64,000 bases of DNA. It comes from an uncultured Dysosmobacter sp. Its GTDB lineage: Bacteria > Bacillota > Clostridia > Oscillospirales > Oscillospiraceae. Position 1 is the stretch's first letter. Each line of letters begins with the position of its first letter. Under the pieces are notes generated by a model. That model was not told the origin of the DNA. It saw only the letters and a list, made by a program, of their open reading frames with translations, and did not search any database. This document shows positions 24,995 through 38,364 of this stretch, one piece after another. The stretch spans positions 1 through 64,000 of the forward strand of contig CAKTHE010000002.1 of assembly GCA_934563745.1 (NCBI GenBank). The letters run 5' to 3'. Both the position numbers and the translations under genes were made by a program.

Positions 24995-25046
24995 AAAAGC
25001 GGCAAGGGCGCTGACGAATCGCTTCGTCGGCGCCCTTGCCGCTTTT
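24995..25046 (-). promoter_or_regulatory. Long hairpin in the amt leader
   Basis: A 17-bp stem AAAAGCGGCAAGGGCGC / GCGCCCTTGCCGCTTTT encloses an apical GACGA-AGCGAT-TCGTC hairpin. On the minus strand it follows the predicted start site almost directly, then comes a short T-run (CTTTTC). It may end gltD transcripts or act as an attenuator of amt. The apical hexaloop AGCGAT has A at position 1 and G at position 4, as in ANTAR targets, but it could also close to a GNRA tetraloop. Confidence 0.6.
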
Positions 25047-25056
25047 GAATGTAGAC

Positions 25057-25086
25057 ACTTTAGCATAACTGCACGAAAAGTGTCAA
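25057..25086 (-). promoter_or_regulatory. Promoter for the Amt-PII gene
   Basis: Perfect TTGACA (25081-25086) and TAAAGT (25057-25062) on the minus strand, 18 bases apart, with TG before the -10. Confidence 0.6.
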
Positions 25087-25130
25087 TGTGTGTTTAAACA
25101 AGGATTTTCGGGATTCTGGAAAAAATTCTG

Positions 25131-26537
25131 TCAAAGTGATAGGGAGCGGACCAGGTTGGTATAGCCGTTCAGATATTCATCCACTTCGGCTGCGGCCGAG
25201 CGGCCCTCGGCAATGGCCCAGACCACCAGGGACTGTCCCCGGCGCATGTCCCCGGCGGCGAAGACGTTTTCAACATTGGTACGGAAGCTGCCGGTCCGGG
25301 TATGGACGGTTTGCTCCGCCTCCACGCCAAAGGCGTCGCACACGTCCCGGCGGCAGCCGGAGAAGCCGGTGGCGCCGATCAGCAGCTGGCAGGGCAGCGT
25401 CTCTCCCTCGGTTGTGACCACGCCGCTGAGCCGGCCCGGTTTGTCGCACACGACGGAGGCGACCTGAACGCTGAAATGCCGGGGATCCTGCCCCAGGACG
25501 GAAAGCGCCTCTTCGTGAGCATAGTCCACAGGAAGCGTGCCGTCAGAGAGCAGGTAATCCTCCCGCTTGCGGCGGATGAGCTGGGTGACAGAACGGCAGC
25601 CCTGCCGCAGGGCCGTGGCGATGCAGTCGCTGGCCGTGTCGCCGGTGCCGATAATGACCACATCCTTTTCCGCGGCGTCCGGACCGCCGTCTTCCAGACG
25701 GAAGCTTTGCCGGTTCACGGCGGATTTGAGAAATTCCGTTCCGAAGCAGACGCCCTCAATGCCGGACGTTTCCAGGCCCAGGGGACGGGGCTCCTCCGCG
25801 CCGCAGCACAGGATCACCGCGTCATATTCCCGCATCAGCCGCTGTGCCACGGCAGGATCCGCCGCGTCTACGCCGGTAACGAAGGAAACGCCTTCATCCG
25901 TCATCAGCTCGATCCGGCGGCGAACCACGTCCTTGGGCAGCTTCATATTGGGGATGCCGTAGGTCAGCAGCCCGCCGGGCTGTGCCTCCCGCTCGATCAC
26001 CACCACGGAGTGGCCCCGGTGGTTCAGCTGATCGGCGGCGGCCAGACCGGCCGGGCCGGAGCCCACCACGGCGACCTTCTGCCCGGAGTACTGGGGCGGA
26101 CGGCAGCGGCGCATGTCTCCGGCAGCAAAGGCGGCTTCTATGATGCTCAGCTCATTGTCCCGGATGGTAACGGGGGAGCCGTAGATCCCGCAGATACAGG
26201 CTTCCTCGCAGGGGGCGGGGCAGACCCGGCCGGTGAACTCGGGAAAGTTGTTGGCCTTTAAAAGGCGGGCCAGGGCATGACGGAAGTTTCCGGACATGAT
26301 CATGTCGTTCCATTCCGGGATCAGATTGTGCAGGGGACAGCCGAAGGTCCGCCCCTCAAAAAGCATGCCGGTCTGGCAATAGGGGGTGCCGCAGTTCATG
26401 CAGCGGGCCCCCTGCTGGCGCCGGACCTGCTCCGGCAGGGAGAGATGAAAATCATCCCAATCCCGGACCCGTTGGGCAGGCGCTTTGGCCGGATCGTCTG
26501 CACGGGTATATTCCAGAAAACCAGTAGGACTTCCCAT
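25131..26537 (-). CDS. gltD: Glutamate synthase (NADPH) small subunit
   Basis: Flavoprotein of 468 residues that passes electrons from NADPH to the large subunit GltB. The N-terminal ferredoxin-like region has the Cys clusters ARCMNCGTPYCQTG and CPAPCEEACICG. Two dinucleotide folds follow: FAD at VAVVGSGPAGLAAADQL and NADPH at VVIIGTGDTASDC. The C-terminal FAD contact VFAAGDMRRGQSLVVWAI is present. The start at 26537 has AAGGAGG eight bases before, overlapping the gltB stop; the longer reading would run into gltB. Part of the glnA-gltBD operon. Confidence 0.97.
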   Translation of the reverse strand: MGSPTGFLEYTRADDPAKAPAQRVRDWDDFHLSLPEQVRRQQGARCMNCGTPYCQTGMLFEGRTFGCPLHNLIPEWNDMIMSGNFRHALARLLKANNFPEFTGRVCPAPCEEACICGIYGSPVTIRDNELSIIEAAFAAGDMRRCRPPQYSGQKVAVVGSGPAGLAAADQLNHRGHSVVVIEREAQPGGLLTYGIPNMKLPKDVVRRRIELMTDEGVSFVTGVDAADPAVAQRLMREYDAVILCCGAEEPRPLGLETSGIEGVCFGTEFLKSAVNRQSFRLEDGGPDAAEKDVVIIGTGDTASDCIATALRQGCRSVTQLIRRKREDYLLSDGTLPVDYAHEEALSVLGQDPRHFSVQVASVVCDKPGRLSGVVTTEGETLPCQLLIGATGFSGCRRDVCDAFGVEAEQTVHTRTGSFRTNVENVFAAGDMRRGQSLVVWAIAEGRSAAAEVDEYLNGYTNLVRSLSL

Positions 26538-26550
26538 TGATGCGGCCTCC

Positions 26551-31089
<4,539 letters not shown>

Positions 31090-31128
31090 CTCCTTTCGTA
31101 TGAATGTGTGTATGTATATGGGATTGGT

Positions 31129-31668
31129 TCAGGGGGTGTAGGAATCGATGACCAGCTGCGCGGTCTCGGCCAGGCGCAGACCGGAGTCCATGCTCTTCTT
31201 CTGAAGGAACCGGTGGGCCTCGTTTTCGCTCATGCAGCCGACATCCATCAAAAGTGCCTTGGCCCGGCTGACCAGCTTCTGATCGCTGGCCCGCTGGCGG
31301 ACCACCGGGGGACGAAGGCTTTGCGACTCCAGCCGGCTTAAAAGCTCCAGCGAGGCAAAAAAGTCTGCCCGGGAGGCGGGGGAGGAAAGCTTGAACAGGT
31401 TTTCCCCTTCGCAGAAGGCCAGGTGGGACGGCGCCGAGACCACCAGTACGGCACCGATTCCGCGCAGGTTGGCAGCCAGGGTGTTGGCCGTCATGTCCCG
31501 CAGCTTAAAGCCGCAGACCACGATGGCGGTGCCCAGCTTGCGGGCCGCGCGGATCACTTCCGCGCCGGTAAAAAAGCAGCCCGCCGGAATGGAGCCGCCC
31601 GATTCCAGCAGTCGGCAGATCCGCTCCTGCGCCTGTGCGTTGGCAAAGGCGACCAGTACGCGCTCCAT
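31129..31668 (-). CDS. ANTAR-domain antiterminator with a degenerate receiver
   Basis: Protein of 179 residues. The C-terminal 50 (about 128-177, LVSRAKALLMDVGCMSENEAHRFLQKKSM) are an ANTAR domain, which binds paired RNA hairpins and prevents transcription termination. The N-terminal half folds like a response-regulator receiver, but the phospho-acceptor position reads AIVVCGF instead of an Asp, and the acidic pocket after strand 1 is absent. Phosphorylation is therefore unlikely; another signal must control it. It sits between glnA and gltB, and the glnA leader has a matching RNA target, so control of nitrogen genes is a strong inference. Confidence 0.9.
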   Translation of the reverse strand: MERVLVAFANAQAQERICRLLESGGSIPAGCFFTGAEVIRAARKLGTAIVVCGFKLRDMTANTLAANLRGIGAVLVVSAPSHLAFCEGENLFKLSSPASRADFFASLELLSRLESQSLRPPVVRQRASDQKLVSRAKALLMDVGCMSENEAHRFLQKKSMDSGLRLAETAQLVIDSYTP

Positions 31669-31741
31669 AAAACGCCCCCTTCCGAAAATGGTCCAGTCCG
31701 GGCGGAACCGGCCGGCTTATGCCGCCGGCCGCCCCGGATCC

Positions 31742-33073
31742 TCAGTACGTAACAAGATACCGGTCGATCTCCCACTGCGAGACCTGCGTGCGGTAAGCGT
31801 CCCACTCGGCCCGCTTGCCGTTGATGTACTGGGCCGTGACGTGAGGGCCCAGGGCCTGAGTGATGACCGGATCCGCCTCCAGTGCGTTGATGGCGACCTC
31901 CAGTGTGTCCGGAAGGTTCCGGATCCCGGCGGCCGTCCGGGCGGATGCGTCCATCTCGTAGATGTTTTCCGTGATTTCGGCAGGGGGCTGCAGGCCGCGC
32001 TCAATCCCATCGAGACCCGCGGCCAGGCATACGGCCAGGGCCAGATACGGATTGCAGGAGGGGTCCGGGCAGCGCAGCTCCACACGGGTGCTCTGCCCCC
32101 GGGCGGCGGGGATCCGGATCAGGACCGAGCGGTTGGATGCGGACCAGGCCAGATAGCAGGGGGCCTCATAGCCGGGGACCAGCCGCTTGTAGGAGTTGAC
32201 CAGCGGGTTGGTAATGGCGCAGAAGCCCTGCACATGCTCCAGAAGCCCGGCAATAAAGCTGTAGGCCAGGGGAGAAAGCCCCCGGGGATCTGCCGCGTCG
32301 TAAAAGACGTTTTTCCCGTCTTTGAACAGACTCATGTTGATGTGCATGCCGGAGCCGCTGACGCCGAACACCGGCTTGGGCATAAAGGTGGCGTGCAGAC
32401 CGTTTTTCTGGGCCAGCGTTTTGACGGCCAGCTTGAAGGTCATAATATTGTCGGCGGCCTGGAGGGCCTCTGCGTATTTGAAGTCGATCTCATGCTGACC
32501 GGCGGCGACTTCGTGATGCGAGGCTTCGATTTCAAAGCCCATATCCTCCAGGGTCAGGCAGATCTCGCGGCGGGTCTCCTCCCCGTGATCCAGGGGGCCC
32601 AGGTCAAAATATCCAGCCTCGTCCGAGGTCTGGGTGGTGGGGTTGCCGTCGTTGTCCGTCTGGAACAGGAAGAATTCGCACTCCGGCCCCGCGTTAAAGG
32701 TGAAGCCCAGAGCGGAGGCCCGTGCCAGCTCCCGCTTGAGGACGCCCCGGGGATCGCCGATAAAGGGCGTGCCGTCCGGATTATGAACGTCGCAGATCAG
32801 GCGGGCCACCTTTCCGAACTGAGGGCGCCAGGGCAGGATGGTGAAGCTGTCCAGATCCGGCCAGAGGTACTGATCGGATTCCTGGATGCGCACAAACCCT
32901 TCGATGGAGCTGCCATCGAGCATGATCTGGTTGTTCAGGGCTTTTTCGATCTGCGAGGCGGTGATGGCCACGTTCTTCATTTGACCGAAGATATCGGTGA
33001 ACTGCATGCGAATGAACTGAATGTCTTCTTCCGCTACCAGGCGAATGATCTCTTCTTTTGTGTATTTGCTCAT
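31742..33073 (-). CDS. glnA: Glutamine synthetase, type I
   Basis: Joins ammonia to glutamate using ATP. It is 443 residues, the GSI-alpha length, without the adenylylation-type extension. Seen: the N-terminal beta-grasp [20 protein letters not shown], the metal site [11 protein letters not shown] and [14 protein letters not shown], and [11 protein letters not shown] and [17 protein letters not shown] in the catalytic domain. It opens the nitrogen operon. Its long leader with a strong promoter and terminator hairpin indicates antitermination control, most likely by the ANTAR protein encoded next. Confidence 0.98.
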   Translation of the reverse strand: MSKYTKEEIIRLVAEEDIQFIRMQFTDIFGQMKNVAITASQIEKALNNQIMLDGSSIEGFVRIQESDQYLWPDLDSFTILPWRPQFGKVARLICDVHNPDGTPFIGDPRGVLKRELARASALGFTFNAGPECEFFLFQTDNDGNPTTQTSDEAGYFDLGPLDHGEETRREICLTLEDMGFEIEASHHEVAAGQHEIDFKYAEALQAADNIMTFKLAVKTLAQKNGLHATFMPKPVFGVSGSGMHINMSLFKDGKNVFYDAADPRGLSPLAYSFIAGLLEHVQGFCAITNPLVNSYKRLVPGYEAPCYLAWSASNRSVLIRIPAARGQSTRVELRCPDPSCNPYLALAVCLAAGLDGIERGLQPPAEITENIYEMDASARTAAGIRNLPDTLEVAINALEADPVITQALGPHVTAQYINGKRAEWDAYRTQVSQWEIDRYLVTY

Positions 33074-33163
33074 GTGGATTCGGGCTCCTTTCAGACAAAG
33101 AAAGTGTTGAAGATTCGACGAAGCGGGACAGGCTATAACGGCCGCCCAAAGGCGGATGCTTGC

Positions 33164-33205
33164 AAAAAAGGCGCAAAGGCCCCCAGGATACGAGCGCCTT
33201 TGCTC
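33164..33205 (-). promoter_or_regulatory. glnA leader: terminator versus ANTAR-type hexaloop hairpin
   Basis: In RNA sense the leader begins GGAGC-AAAGGC-GCTC: a hairpin with hexaloop AAAGGC, having A at loop position 1 and G at 4, as required by ANTAR proteins. Its loop and 3' arm (AAAGGCGC) are also the 5' arm of a terminator whose 3' arm is GCGCCTTT followed by TTT. The two structures exclude each other. Known targets have two such hairpins; I see only one clear hexaloop before the terminator. Confidence 0.65.
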
Positions 33206-33215
33206 CTTGGTGAAA

Positions 33216-33245
33216 ATTATAGCGTGCGCCGGTGCGCCGTGTCAA
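33216..33245 (-). promoter_or_regulatory. Strong promoter for glnA
   Basis: Perfect TTGACA (33240-33245) and TATAAT (33216-33221) on the minus strand, 18 bases apart. It starts a leader of about 135 bases. The remaining stretch to spoVAD (33246-33402) shows no gene. Confidence 0.88.
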
Positions 33246-33402
33246 CGCTTTCTGCCCGGACCGTGTCGAAATCCGCCGAATTTTATGGCAAGTCCCAAAG
33301 CTGGGCAGTTTGCATAAAAAAACCTTTGTACAATTTCCATACACTTCAAATAGGTTTCCCTGGAAAGGACAAAGCTTCGCGGGGTGCGGACAGGAGGCGG
33401 GC

Positions 33403-34422
33403 TCAGGGACGCTCCGCGCACAGGCACACCGCATGGCAGACCGAGGGGATGGATTCCCCCTGAAAACTGGACGTGGGGGAGAGCAGCGCACCGGTGGGGG
33501 CCAGAACGATCCGGCGCCAGGTGCCGGCGCGCATGCCGGAGAGCAGATACCCGTTCAGAACGGAGGCCGAACAGCCGCAGCCGGAGGCGCCGGCGTGCAT
33601 ATCCTGCCGTTCCCGGTCATAAAGAAGCATACCGCAGTCCTGGTAGTTTGTGTCCATATCCACGCCGTCCCGGCGGAAGAAATCCTGGACAATGCTGTGT
33701 CCCAATTCGCCCAGATCGCCGGTCAGGATCAGATCGTAATCCTGCGGCGCGGTGCCGGTCTCCCGGAAGAAGGCAGACAGCGTGTCGTATGCGGCGGGGG
33801 CCATCGCCGCGCCCATGTTGTTGGCGTTGCAGATCCCCTTGTCAACGACCTTGCCGCAGGTCACATGCGTGACATAGGGACCGGGCCCCTCCGCGCCCAG
33901 GATTGTGCAGCCGGCGGCTGTGGCGGTCCACTGGGCCGTGGGTGGGCGCTGGCTGCCGTACGGTACCGGCATCCGGTATTGCCGCTCGGCCGTGCAGAAG
34001 TGGGAGGAGGTCATGGCGGCCGCCCGCCGGGCAAAACCTCCGTCGATCAAAAGCGCGGCCAGGGACAGCGACTCCCCCATGGTGGAGCAGGCGCCGTAAA
34101 GCCCGTAAAAGGGAATCTTAAAGCTGCGCAGGCTGAAGGAGGTGCCGATGCACTGGTTGAGCAGATCCCCTGCCAGAATATAGTCCAGGTCCTCTGCCTC
34201 CAGATTGCCCTTTTGCAGCGCCCGTGTCAGGACGCGCCGCTGCATGGCGGACTCCCCCTGTTCCCAGGTGGCCTCCCCAAAGAAGGAGTCCTGGCACAGC
34301 TCGTCAAAATAAGCGGCCAGCGGCCCCTGACTTTCCAGCTTTCCGCCGATGTTGGCAAAGGAGAGCACCGATGGCGGATTGGAAAGAGCCACCGTCTGGC
34401 GGCCCAAACGTTTTTCAGACAT
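33403..34422 (-). CDS. spoVAD: Stage V sporulation protein AD
   Basis: Protein of 339 residues with a thiolase-like fold that binds dipicolinic acid in the SpoVA complex. Seen: GDLLNQCIGTSFSLRSFKIPFYGLYGACSTMGE in the first half and GDLGELGHSIVQDFF and YQDCGMLLYDRERQDMHAGASGCGCSA in the second. The length is normal. Neither spoVAC nor spoVAE flanks it; spoVAE lies at 22.7-23.1 kb. A sigma-G promoter was not evident by eye. Confidence 0.96.
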   Translation of the reverse strand: MSEKRLGRQTVALSNPPSVLSFANIGGKLESQGPLAAYFDELCQDSFFGEATWEQGESAMQRRVLTRALQKGNLEAEDLDYILAGDLLNQCIGTSFSLRSFKIPFYGLYGACSTMGESLSLAALLIDGGFARRAAAMTSSHFCTAERQYRMPVPYGSQRPPTAQWTATAAGCTILGAEGPGPYVTHVTCGKVVDKGICNANNMGAAMAPAAYDTLSAFFRETGTAPQDYDLILTGDLGELGHSIVQDFFRRDGVDMDTNYQDCGMLLYDRERQDMHAGASGCGCSASVLNGYLLSGMRAGTWRRIVLAPTGALLSPTSSFQGESIPSVCHAVCLCAERP

Positions 34423-34572
34423 GGTCCATCACATCCCGGTTTTGTTTTCCTCAGTGTTCCCCGGACGATCAAAACTATGAGCGCGGACGGAATTTTTGCC
34501 GGTTTGAAAAGAAAAACGGGTTAGCAAAATCTAACATTCCGGCAAGCGCTGTACTTTCCGAAAACTTGCTGG

Positions 34573-34578
34573 TATAAT
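34573..34578 (+). promoter_or_regulatory. -10 element for the cysteine-rich gene
   Basis: TATAAT preceded by TGG (extended -10); the -35 is weak. Confidence 0.5.
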
Positions 34579-34705
34579 AGTCCAATTGAAATCCATGCAG
34601 GCGCCGCCTGCCGGAGGACGCCTGCGGGCGGGCCGGCTTCCGCAGGACGATAGGAAACGGCAGCCGCGCCGGGCGGGTATGTCTGCCGGAAAGGAGCAAC
34701 CGAAT

Positions 34706-35326
34706 ATGAGCGAGGAAATGAGAACGTTTGGGTACCTTTGCCCCAAGTGCGGAAAAGCGGTGATGGCCTCCCGCAGCGTTTTTGCGCTGGAGGCTTCCAA
34801 TGCGGAGGTGGAGTGCAGCTGCGGTGCCTCTGCACTGCGGGTGGAGTTTGACGGAGAGCATTATCGGATCTACGTGCCCTGCGGGCTGTGCGGACAGACC
34901 CATGTGGCGGTGTGCGCGCCGGAGCAGATTCTTTCCGGAAGCGGGGTGGGTCTGGCCTGCGCCAAGACCAAGCAGTTTTGCTGCTACATCGGCGACGAGG
35001 GAACGGTGGAAAAGCACCTGCGGGAGCTGGAGGTCCTTGCCGAAAAGGAGAAGCAGCAGGAGGGGACGCCGGAGGCCTTTGCCGACAATGTGATCATGTA
35101 CGAAATACTTTCGGAGCTGAAAGAGATCGCAGGGCGGACGGACGGGATCACCTGCGGCTGCGGCAGCCGTCACTACGGAATGGAGATCCGCCGCAGCGCG
35201 GTGGACTTGGTGTGCAGGGACTGCGGGGCAAAGCTGCGGATTCCCGCAGCCACCGATGAGGATCTGGATGCACTTTGCTGCCATATGAAGCTGCGGATCC
35301 CCGGGAAAAACACGGCCGGCTGCTGA
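34706..35326 (+). CDS. Cysteine-rich zinc-ribbon-like protein, unknown
   Basis: I do not recognise this protein. It has 206 residues and at least five cysteine groups: CPKC (12-15), CSC (37-39), CGLC (59-62), CGC (150-152) and CRDC (170-173). These could form three zinc ribbons, one split across the central helical region (about 100-145, Glu/Lys-rich). There is no signal peptide or membrane segment. AAGGAG lies before the ATG at 34706; an upstream in-frame TTG has no site. It is divergent from spoVAD and 28 bases before a cation efflux gene, so it may be co-transcribed with it. A role in metal handling is possible but unproven. Confidence 0.75.
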   Translation: MSEEMRTFGYLCPKCGKAVMASRSVFALEASNAEVECSCGASALRVEFDGEHYRIYVPCGLCGQTHVAVCAPEQILSGSGVGLACAKTKQFCCYIGDEGTVEKHLRELEVLAEKEKQQEGTPEAFADNVIMYEILSELKEIAGRTDGITCGCGSRHYGMEIRRSAVDLVCRDCGAKLRIPAATDEDLDALCCHMKLRIPGKNTAGC

Positions 35327-35353
35327 GCCGGAGAAAGAAAGGAAGACCAGTGT

Positions 35354-36520
35354 ATGGTGCGCTTGCTGGCGAGGCTTTTGATCCGGAACCGGGATGATGT
35401 TTCTTCACCTGCCGTGCGTAAGGCATACGGGGTCCTCTGCGGCGCTCTGGGGATCGTGCTGAATGTGCTGTTGTTTGCCGGCAAGTTTTTTGCCGGCACG
35501 GTGTCCGGCTCGGTGTCCATCACGGCGGACGCATTCAATAACCTTTCGGATGCCGGCTCGTCCGTGATTACGCTGGCGGGCTTTGAGTTGGGCAGTCAGA
35601 AGGCGGACCGGGAGCATCCCTTCGGGCATGGGCGGATCGAGTATCTCTCCGGTTTGCTGGTGGCGCTTCTGATTCTTCTGATGGGGGTGGAGCTGGCCAA
35701 AAGCTCCGTGGAAAAGATCCTTCATCCCGCGCCGGTATCCTATCCGGCTGCGGCGCTGGTGATCCTGGCCTGCTCCATTGGGGTAAAGCTTTACATGTTC
35801 TCCTATAACCGCAGCGTGGGAAAGAAAATCGGCTCGGCCGCCATGGGCGCTGCTGCCGCAGACAGCCTTTCGGATTCTGTGGCTACGCTGGCGGTTCTGA
35901 CGGCCGCCCTGGTGGAACGGGGGACCGGCGCGCGGATCGACGGCTGGTGCGGCGTACTGGTGGCGGGGTTTATCCTACACTCCGGCTGGGGAGCCGTCCG
36001 GGATACGCTGGACCCGCTGCTGGGGCAGCCGCCGACCCCGGAATTTGTTCAGAAGATCCGGGACCTGGTGCTGGCCCATCCGCAGATCCTGGGGATCCAC
36101 GATCTGATCGTTCACGATTATGGGCCGGGTCGGGTGATGATTTCCCTGCACGCGGAGGTTTCGGCGGCGGAAAACATCGTGGAGATCCACGATGTGGTCG
36201 ACAATGTGGAGCGGGAGCTCAACGAAAAGCTGGACTGCCATGCGGTGATTCATATGGATCCGATCCAGACGAATGACCAGGCGATGGAGCAGCTGCGCGC
36301 ACAGGTGGCGCAGCGGGTGCATGCGCTCTCTCCGGAGATCAGCATCCACGACTTCCGGATCGTGGCGGGTCCCACCCATACCAACGTTATTTTTGACGCG
36401 GTGGTGCCGTATGGCTTCGGAACGCCGGATGAAGAGGTGGCCCGGCAGATCCGCGCTGCGGTGCGGGAGCTCGGTGAGACTTATTACGCCGTGGTTCACG
36501 TGGAACGGCCCTATATTTAA
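35354..36520 (+). CDS. Cation diffusion facilitator family transporter
   Basis: Metal-ion exporter of 388 residues. Six hydrophobic segments lie in residues 20-215. The metal-site motifs are DAFNNLSD in helix 2 and ADSLSD in helix 5. Family members with zinc preference use His in helix 2; the Asn/Asp set here points to manganese, iron or another ion. The cytoplasmic tail has two ferredoxin-like repeats (about 220-300 and 310-385), longer than usual. It follows the cysteine-rich gene. Confidence 0.9.
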   Translation: MVRLLARLLIRNRDDVSSPAVRKAYGVLCGALGIVLNVLLFAGKFFAGTVSGSVSITADAFNNLSDAGSSVITLAGFELGSQKADREHPFGHGRIEYLSGLLVALLILLMGVELAKSSVEKILHPAPVSYPAAALVILACSIGVKLYMFSYNRSVGKKIGSAAMGAAAADSLSDSVATLAVLTAALVERGTGARIDGWCGVLVAGFILHSGWGAVRDTLDPLLGQPPTPEFVQKIRDLVLAHPQILGIHDLIVHDYGPGRVMISLHAEVSAAENIVEIHDVVDNVERELNEKLDCHAVIHMDPIQTNDQAMEQLRAQVAQRVHALSPEISIHDFRIVAGPTHTNVIFDAVVPYGFGTPDEEVARQIRAAVRELGETYYAVVHVERPYI

Positions 36521-36528
36521 GCGAACAC

Positions 36529-36568
36529 AAAAGCGGACGCCCGGAGCTTTGTCCGGACGCCCGCTTTC
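36529..36568. terminator. Terminator after the cation efflux gene
   Basis: AAAGCGGACGCCCGGA and TCCGGACGCCCGCTTT form a stem with two mismatches; CCTTAT follows. It overlaps the end of the converging small membrane gene. Confidence 0.7.
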
Positions 36569-36569
36569 C

Positions 36570-36920
36570 TTATAATAAGAACAACGTACCCAGGTCTACC
36601 ATTATGCACACGGCCATGATCGGGAGCATGAGGCAGCTTTTTTCTCCCGACGATGAATGGATTCCCAACAGCAGCCCGATGTCAACCTTGGTATGATCAT
36701 AGGACAGCGCTTTTGCCTGCAAGAATACGGTGAACCCCATGAGGGCGTAGCTTAAAAGATGAATGAACAGCCAAAAGAGCGAATCGCCGCCTGAAGAAGA
36801 GCTCTGTCCTCCAAGGGGCGCCAGTGCCAGCCATGAAATGATAAATGCCGGAACGGAAACCGCGCGGAAAATAGAGGCGCGTTTTCTGACGCGGTCCCTC
36901 GTCTGCGTAAGCTTACCCAT
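36570..36920 (-). CDS. Small membrane protein, unknown
   Basis: Protein of 116 residues with a basic N-terminus and about three hydrophobic segments (19-36, 47-68, 96-115). No family is recognised. The ribosome site is weak. The coding potential rests on length and membrane-like composition. Confidence 0.6.
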   Translation of the reverse strand: MGKLTQTRDRVRKRASIFRAVSVPAFIISWLALAPLGGQSSSSGGDSLFWLFIHLLSYALMGFTVFLQAKALSYDHTKVDIGLLLGIHSSSGEKSCLMLPIMAVCIMVDLGTLFLL

Positions 36921-37013
36921 AAGTCACCTGCCCCAATAAACGCTTTCCTGCGCGGCGTGTGCCTTTTATTATGCGGTTTGGAGCAGCGGCATCGACCGTG
37001 AAAAAAGGCTGAC

Positions 37014-37349
37014 TCATTCCCAGGTGCTCCAGATCTCCGGACAGTACCCGACAGTGGCGTCTCGCCCGTTACGCACAATCGGGGCGCGAAACAGCTCCGG
37101 ATGCTCCAGAAGGGTCTGCTCCTGGGCGTCCGGCGTGATGTAGGGCATGTAGAAGCGCTCATAGGCCTTGGATGTGGAGTCCACCAGGGCGGAAAAGCCG
37201 ACTTTCTGCTTGACGGACTGATATTCCCGGGGCGATAATCCTTTTGACACCAGGTCAATGTACTGGTATTTGATCCGACGCTCCTTGAACCAGCGCTCGG
37301 CCTTTTTGCTGTCAAAGGACTTGGAAGAACCAAAGATTTGAATATTCAT
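37014..37349 (-). CDS. ArsC/Spx-family protein lacking the catalytic cysteine
   Basis: Thioredoxin-fold protein of 111 residues. The N-terminus IQIFGSSKSFDSKKAERWF aligns with the ArsC/Spx active-site loop (GTPKCxxxxKAxxWL), but the catalytic Cys is Ser11. The RAPIVRNG segment with the cis-Pro is kept. Arsenate reduction is therefore not expected; Spx-like protein binding is possible but it lacks a CxxC switch. AAGGAG precedes the start. It is divergent from the sirtuin. Confidence 0.85.
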   Translation of the reverse strand: MNIQIFGSSKSFDSKKAERWFKERRIKYQYIDLVSKGLSPREYQSVKQKVGFSALVDSTSKAYERFYMPYITPDAQEQTLLEHPELFRAPIVRNGRDATVGYCPEIWSTWE

Positions 37350-37426
37350 AGGGGCATTGTCTCCTTAAAGATGATAAAAAGATGGACCGGGGCACCTTGC
37401 GCCGGAACAACAGGAGGAACGATCAG

Positions 37427-38146
37427 ATGGATCCGGATATGAAAAAGCTGCGCGCTCTGGCCGACGGGGCCCGGAGGATCGTTTTTTTCGGCGGCGCCGG
37501 TGTTTCCACGGAAAGCGGCCTACCGGATTTCAGAAGCCGGGATGGGCTATATAACCGCGCCGCGGAGATCCCGCCGGAGACTATTTTAAGCCATTCCTTT
37601 TTTGAAAGCAAGCCGGAGATCTTTTACGACTACTACCGGACGGAGCTGCTGCGGCCGGAGGCCCGGCCCAATGCGGCCCATTACAAGCTGGCGGAGTGGG
37701 AGCGGCAGGGCAGGCTTCTGGCGGTGATCACGCAGAATGTGGATGGACTGCACCAGGCGGCCGGAAGCAAACGGGTGCTGGAGCTGCACGGAAACGTTTA
37801 CCGGAATTACTGCACGCGCTGCGGCCGCCCCTATCCGGGGCTGGAGCAGATCCTGGGGACCCGGGGTCTTCCGCGCTGCGGCTGTGGGGGGCTGATCCGG
37901 CCGGATGTGGTTTTGTATGAGGAGCCGCTGGACCGGGCAGTCCTGCGCCAGGCGGCCGCGGCGGTCGCGCAGGCAGATCTTTTGATTGTGGGCGGGACCT
38001 CATTGGCTGTCTACCCGGCAGCGGCTTTGGCGGAGCGCTTCCACGGCGGAAAGCTGGTGATCCTGAACCGGGATCCGGCGCCGCTGGATGCCCGGGCGGA
38101 TCTGGTGATCCGCCGTCCCATCGCACAGGTGCTGGGCGCGCTCTGA
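37427..38146 (+). CDS. NAD-dependent protein deacylase (sirtuin)
   Basis: Removes acetyl or other acyl groups from lysines, using NAD. It is 239 residues. Visible: [16 protein letters not shown] (NAD binding, about 21-36), QNVDGLH (103-109), catalytic His121 (ELHGN), and a zinc site of Cys129, Cys132, Cys151 and Cys153. The C-terminal [11 protein letters not shown] completes the Rossmann fold. GGAGG nine bases before 37427 supports this start. Confidence 0.95.
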   Translation: MDPDMKKLRALADGARRIVFFGGAGVSTESGLPDFRSRDGLYNRAAEIPPETILSHSFFESKPEIFYDYYRTELLRPEARPNAAHYKLAEWERQGRLLAVITQNVDGLHQAAGSKRVLELHGNVYRNYCTRCGRPYPGLEQILGTRGLPRCGCGGLIRPDVVLYEEPLDRAVLRQAAAAVAQADLLIVGGTSLAVYPAAALAERFHGGKLVILNRDPAPLDARADLVIRRPIAQVLGAL

Positions 38147-38264
38147 CGGGCGCAGGGAAGTGAGGCGCGCAAAAGAGAGAACGATCAAAAGTCGAATATG
38201 AAGGACGATGAAAGTACTGATTCAAAAAATGAGGACAATTTTTTGAATTTCGTGAATTTGCATA

Positions 38265-38293
38265 TTGAAAATGAAAGATTTACGTGATATCAT
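38265..38293 (+). promoter_or_regulatory. Promoter for citrate synthase
   Basis: TTGAAA (38265-38270) and TATCAT (38288-38293), 17 bases apart, in an AT-rich stretch. Confidence 0.65.
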
Positions 38294-38364
38294 TGCAAAA
38301 AAGCTGATTGATAAATGAGCAGCCCCCGTGCCGGCGGCGCGGAGGCGGAAAGGGGCACGTGATC

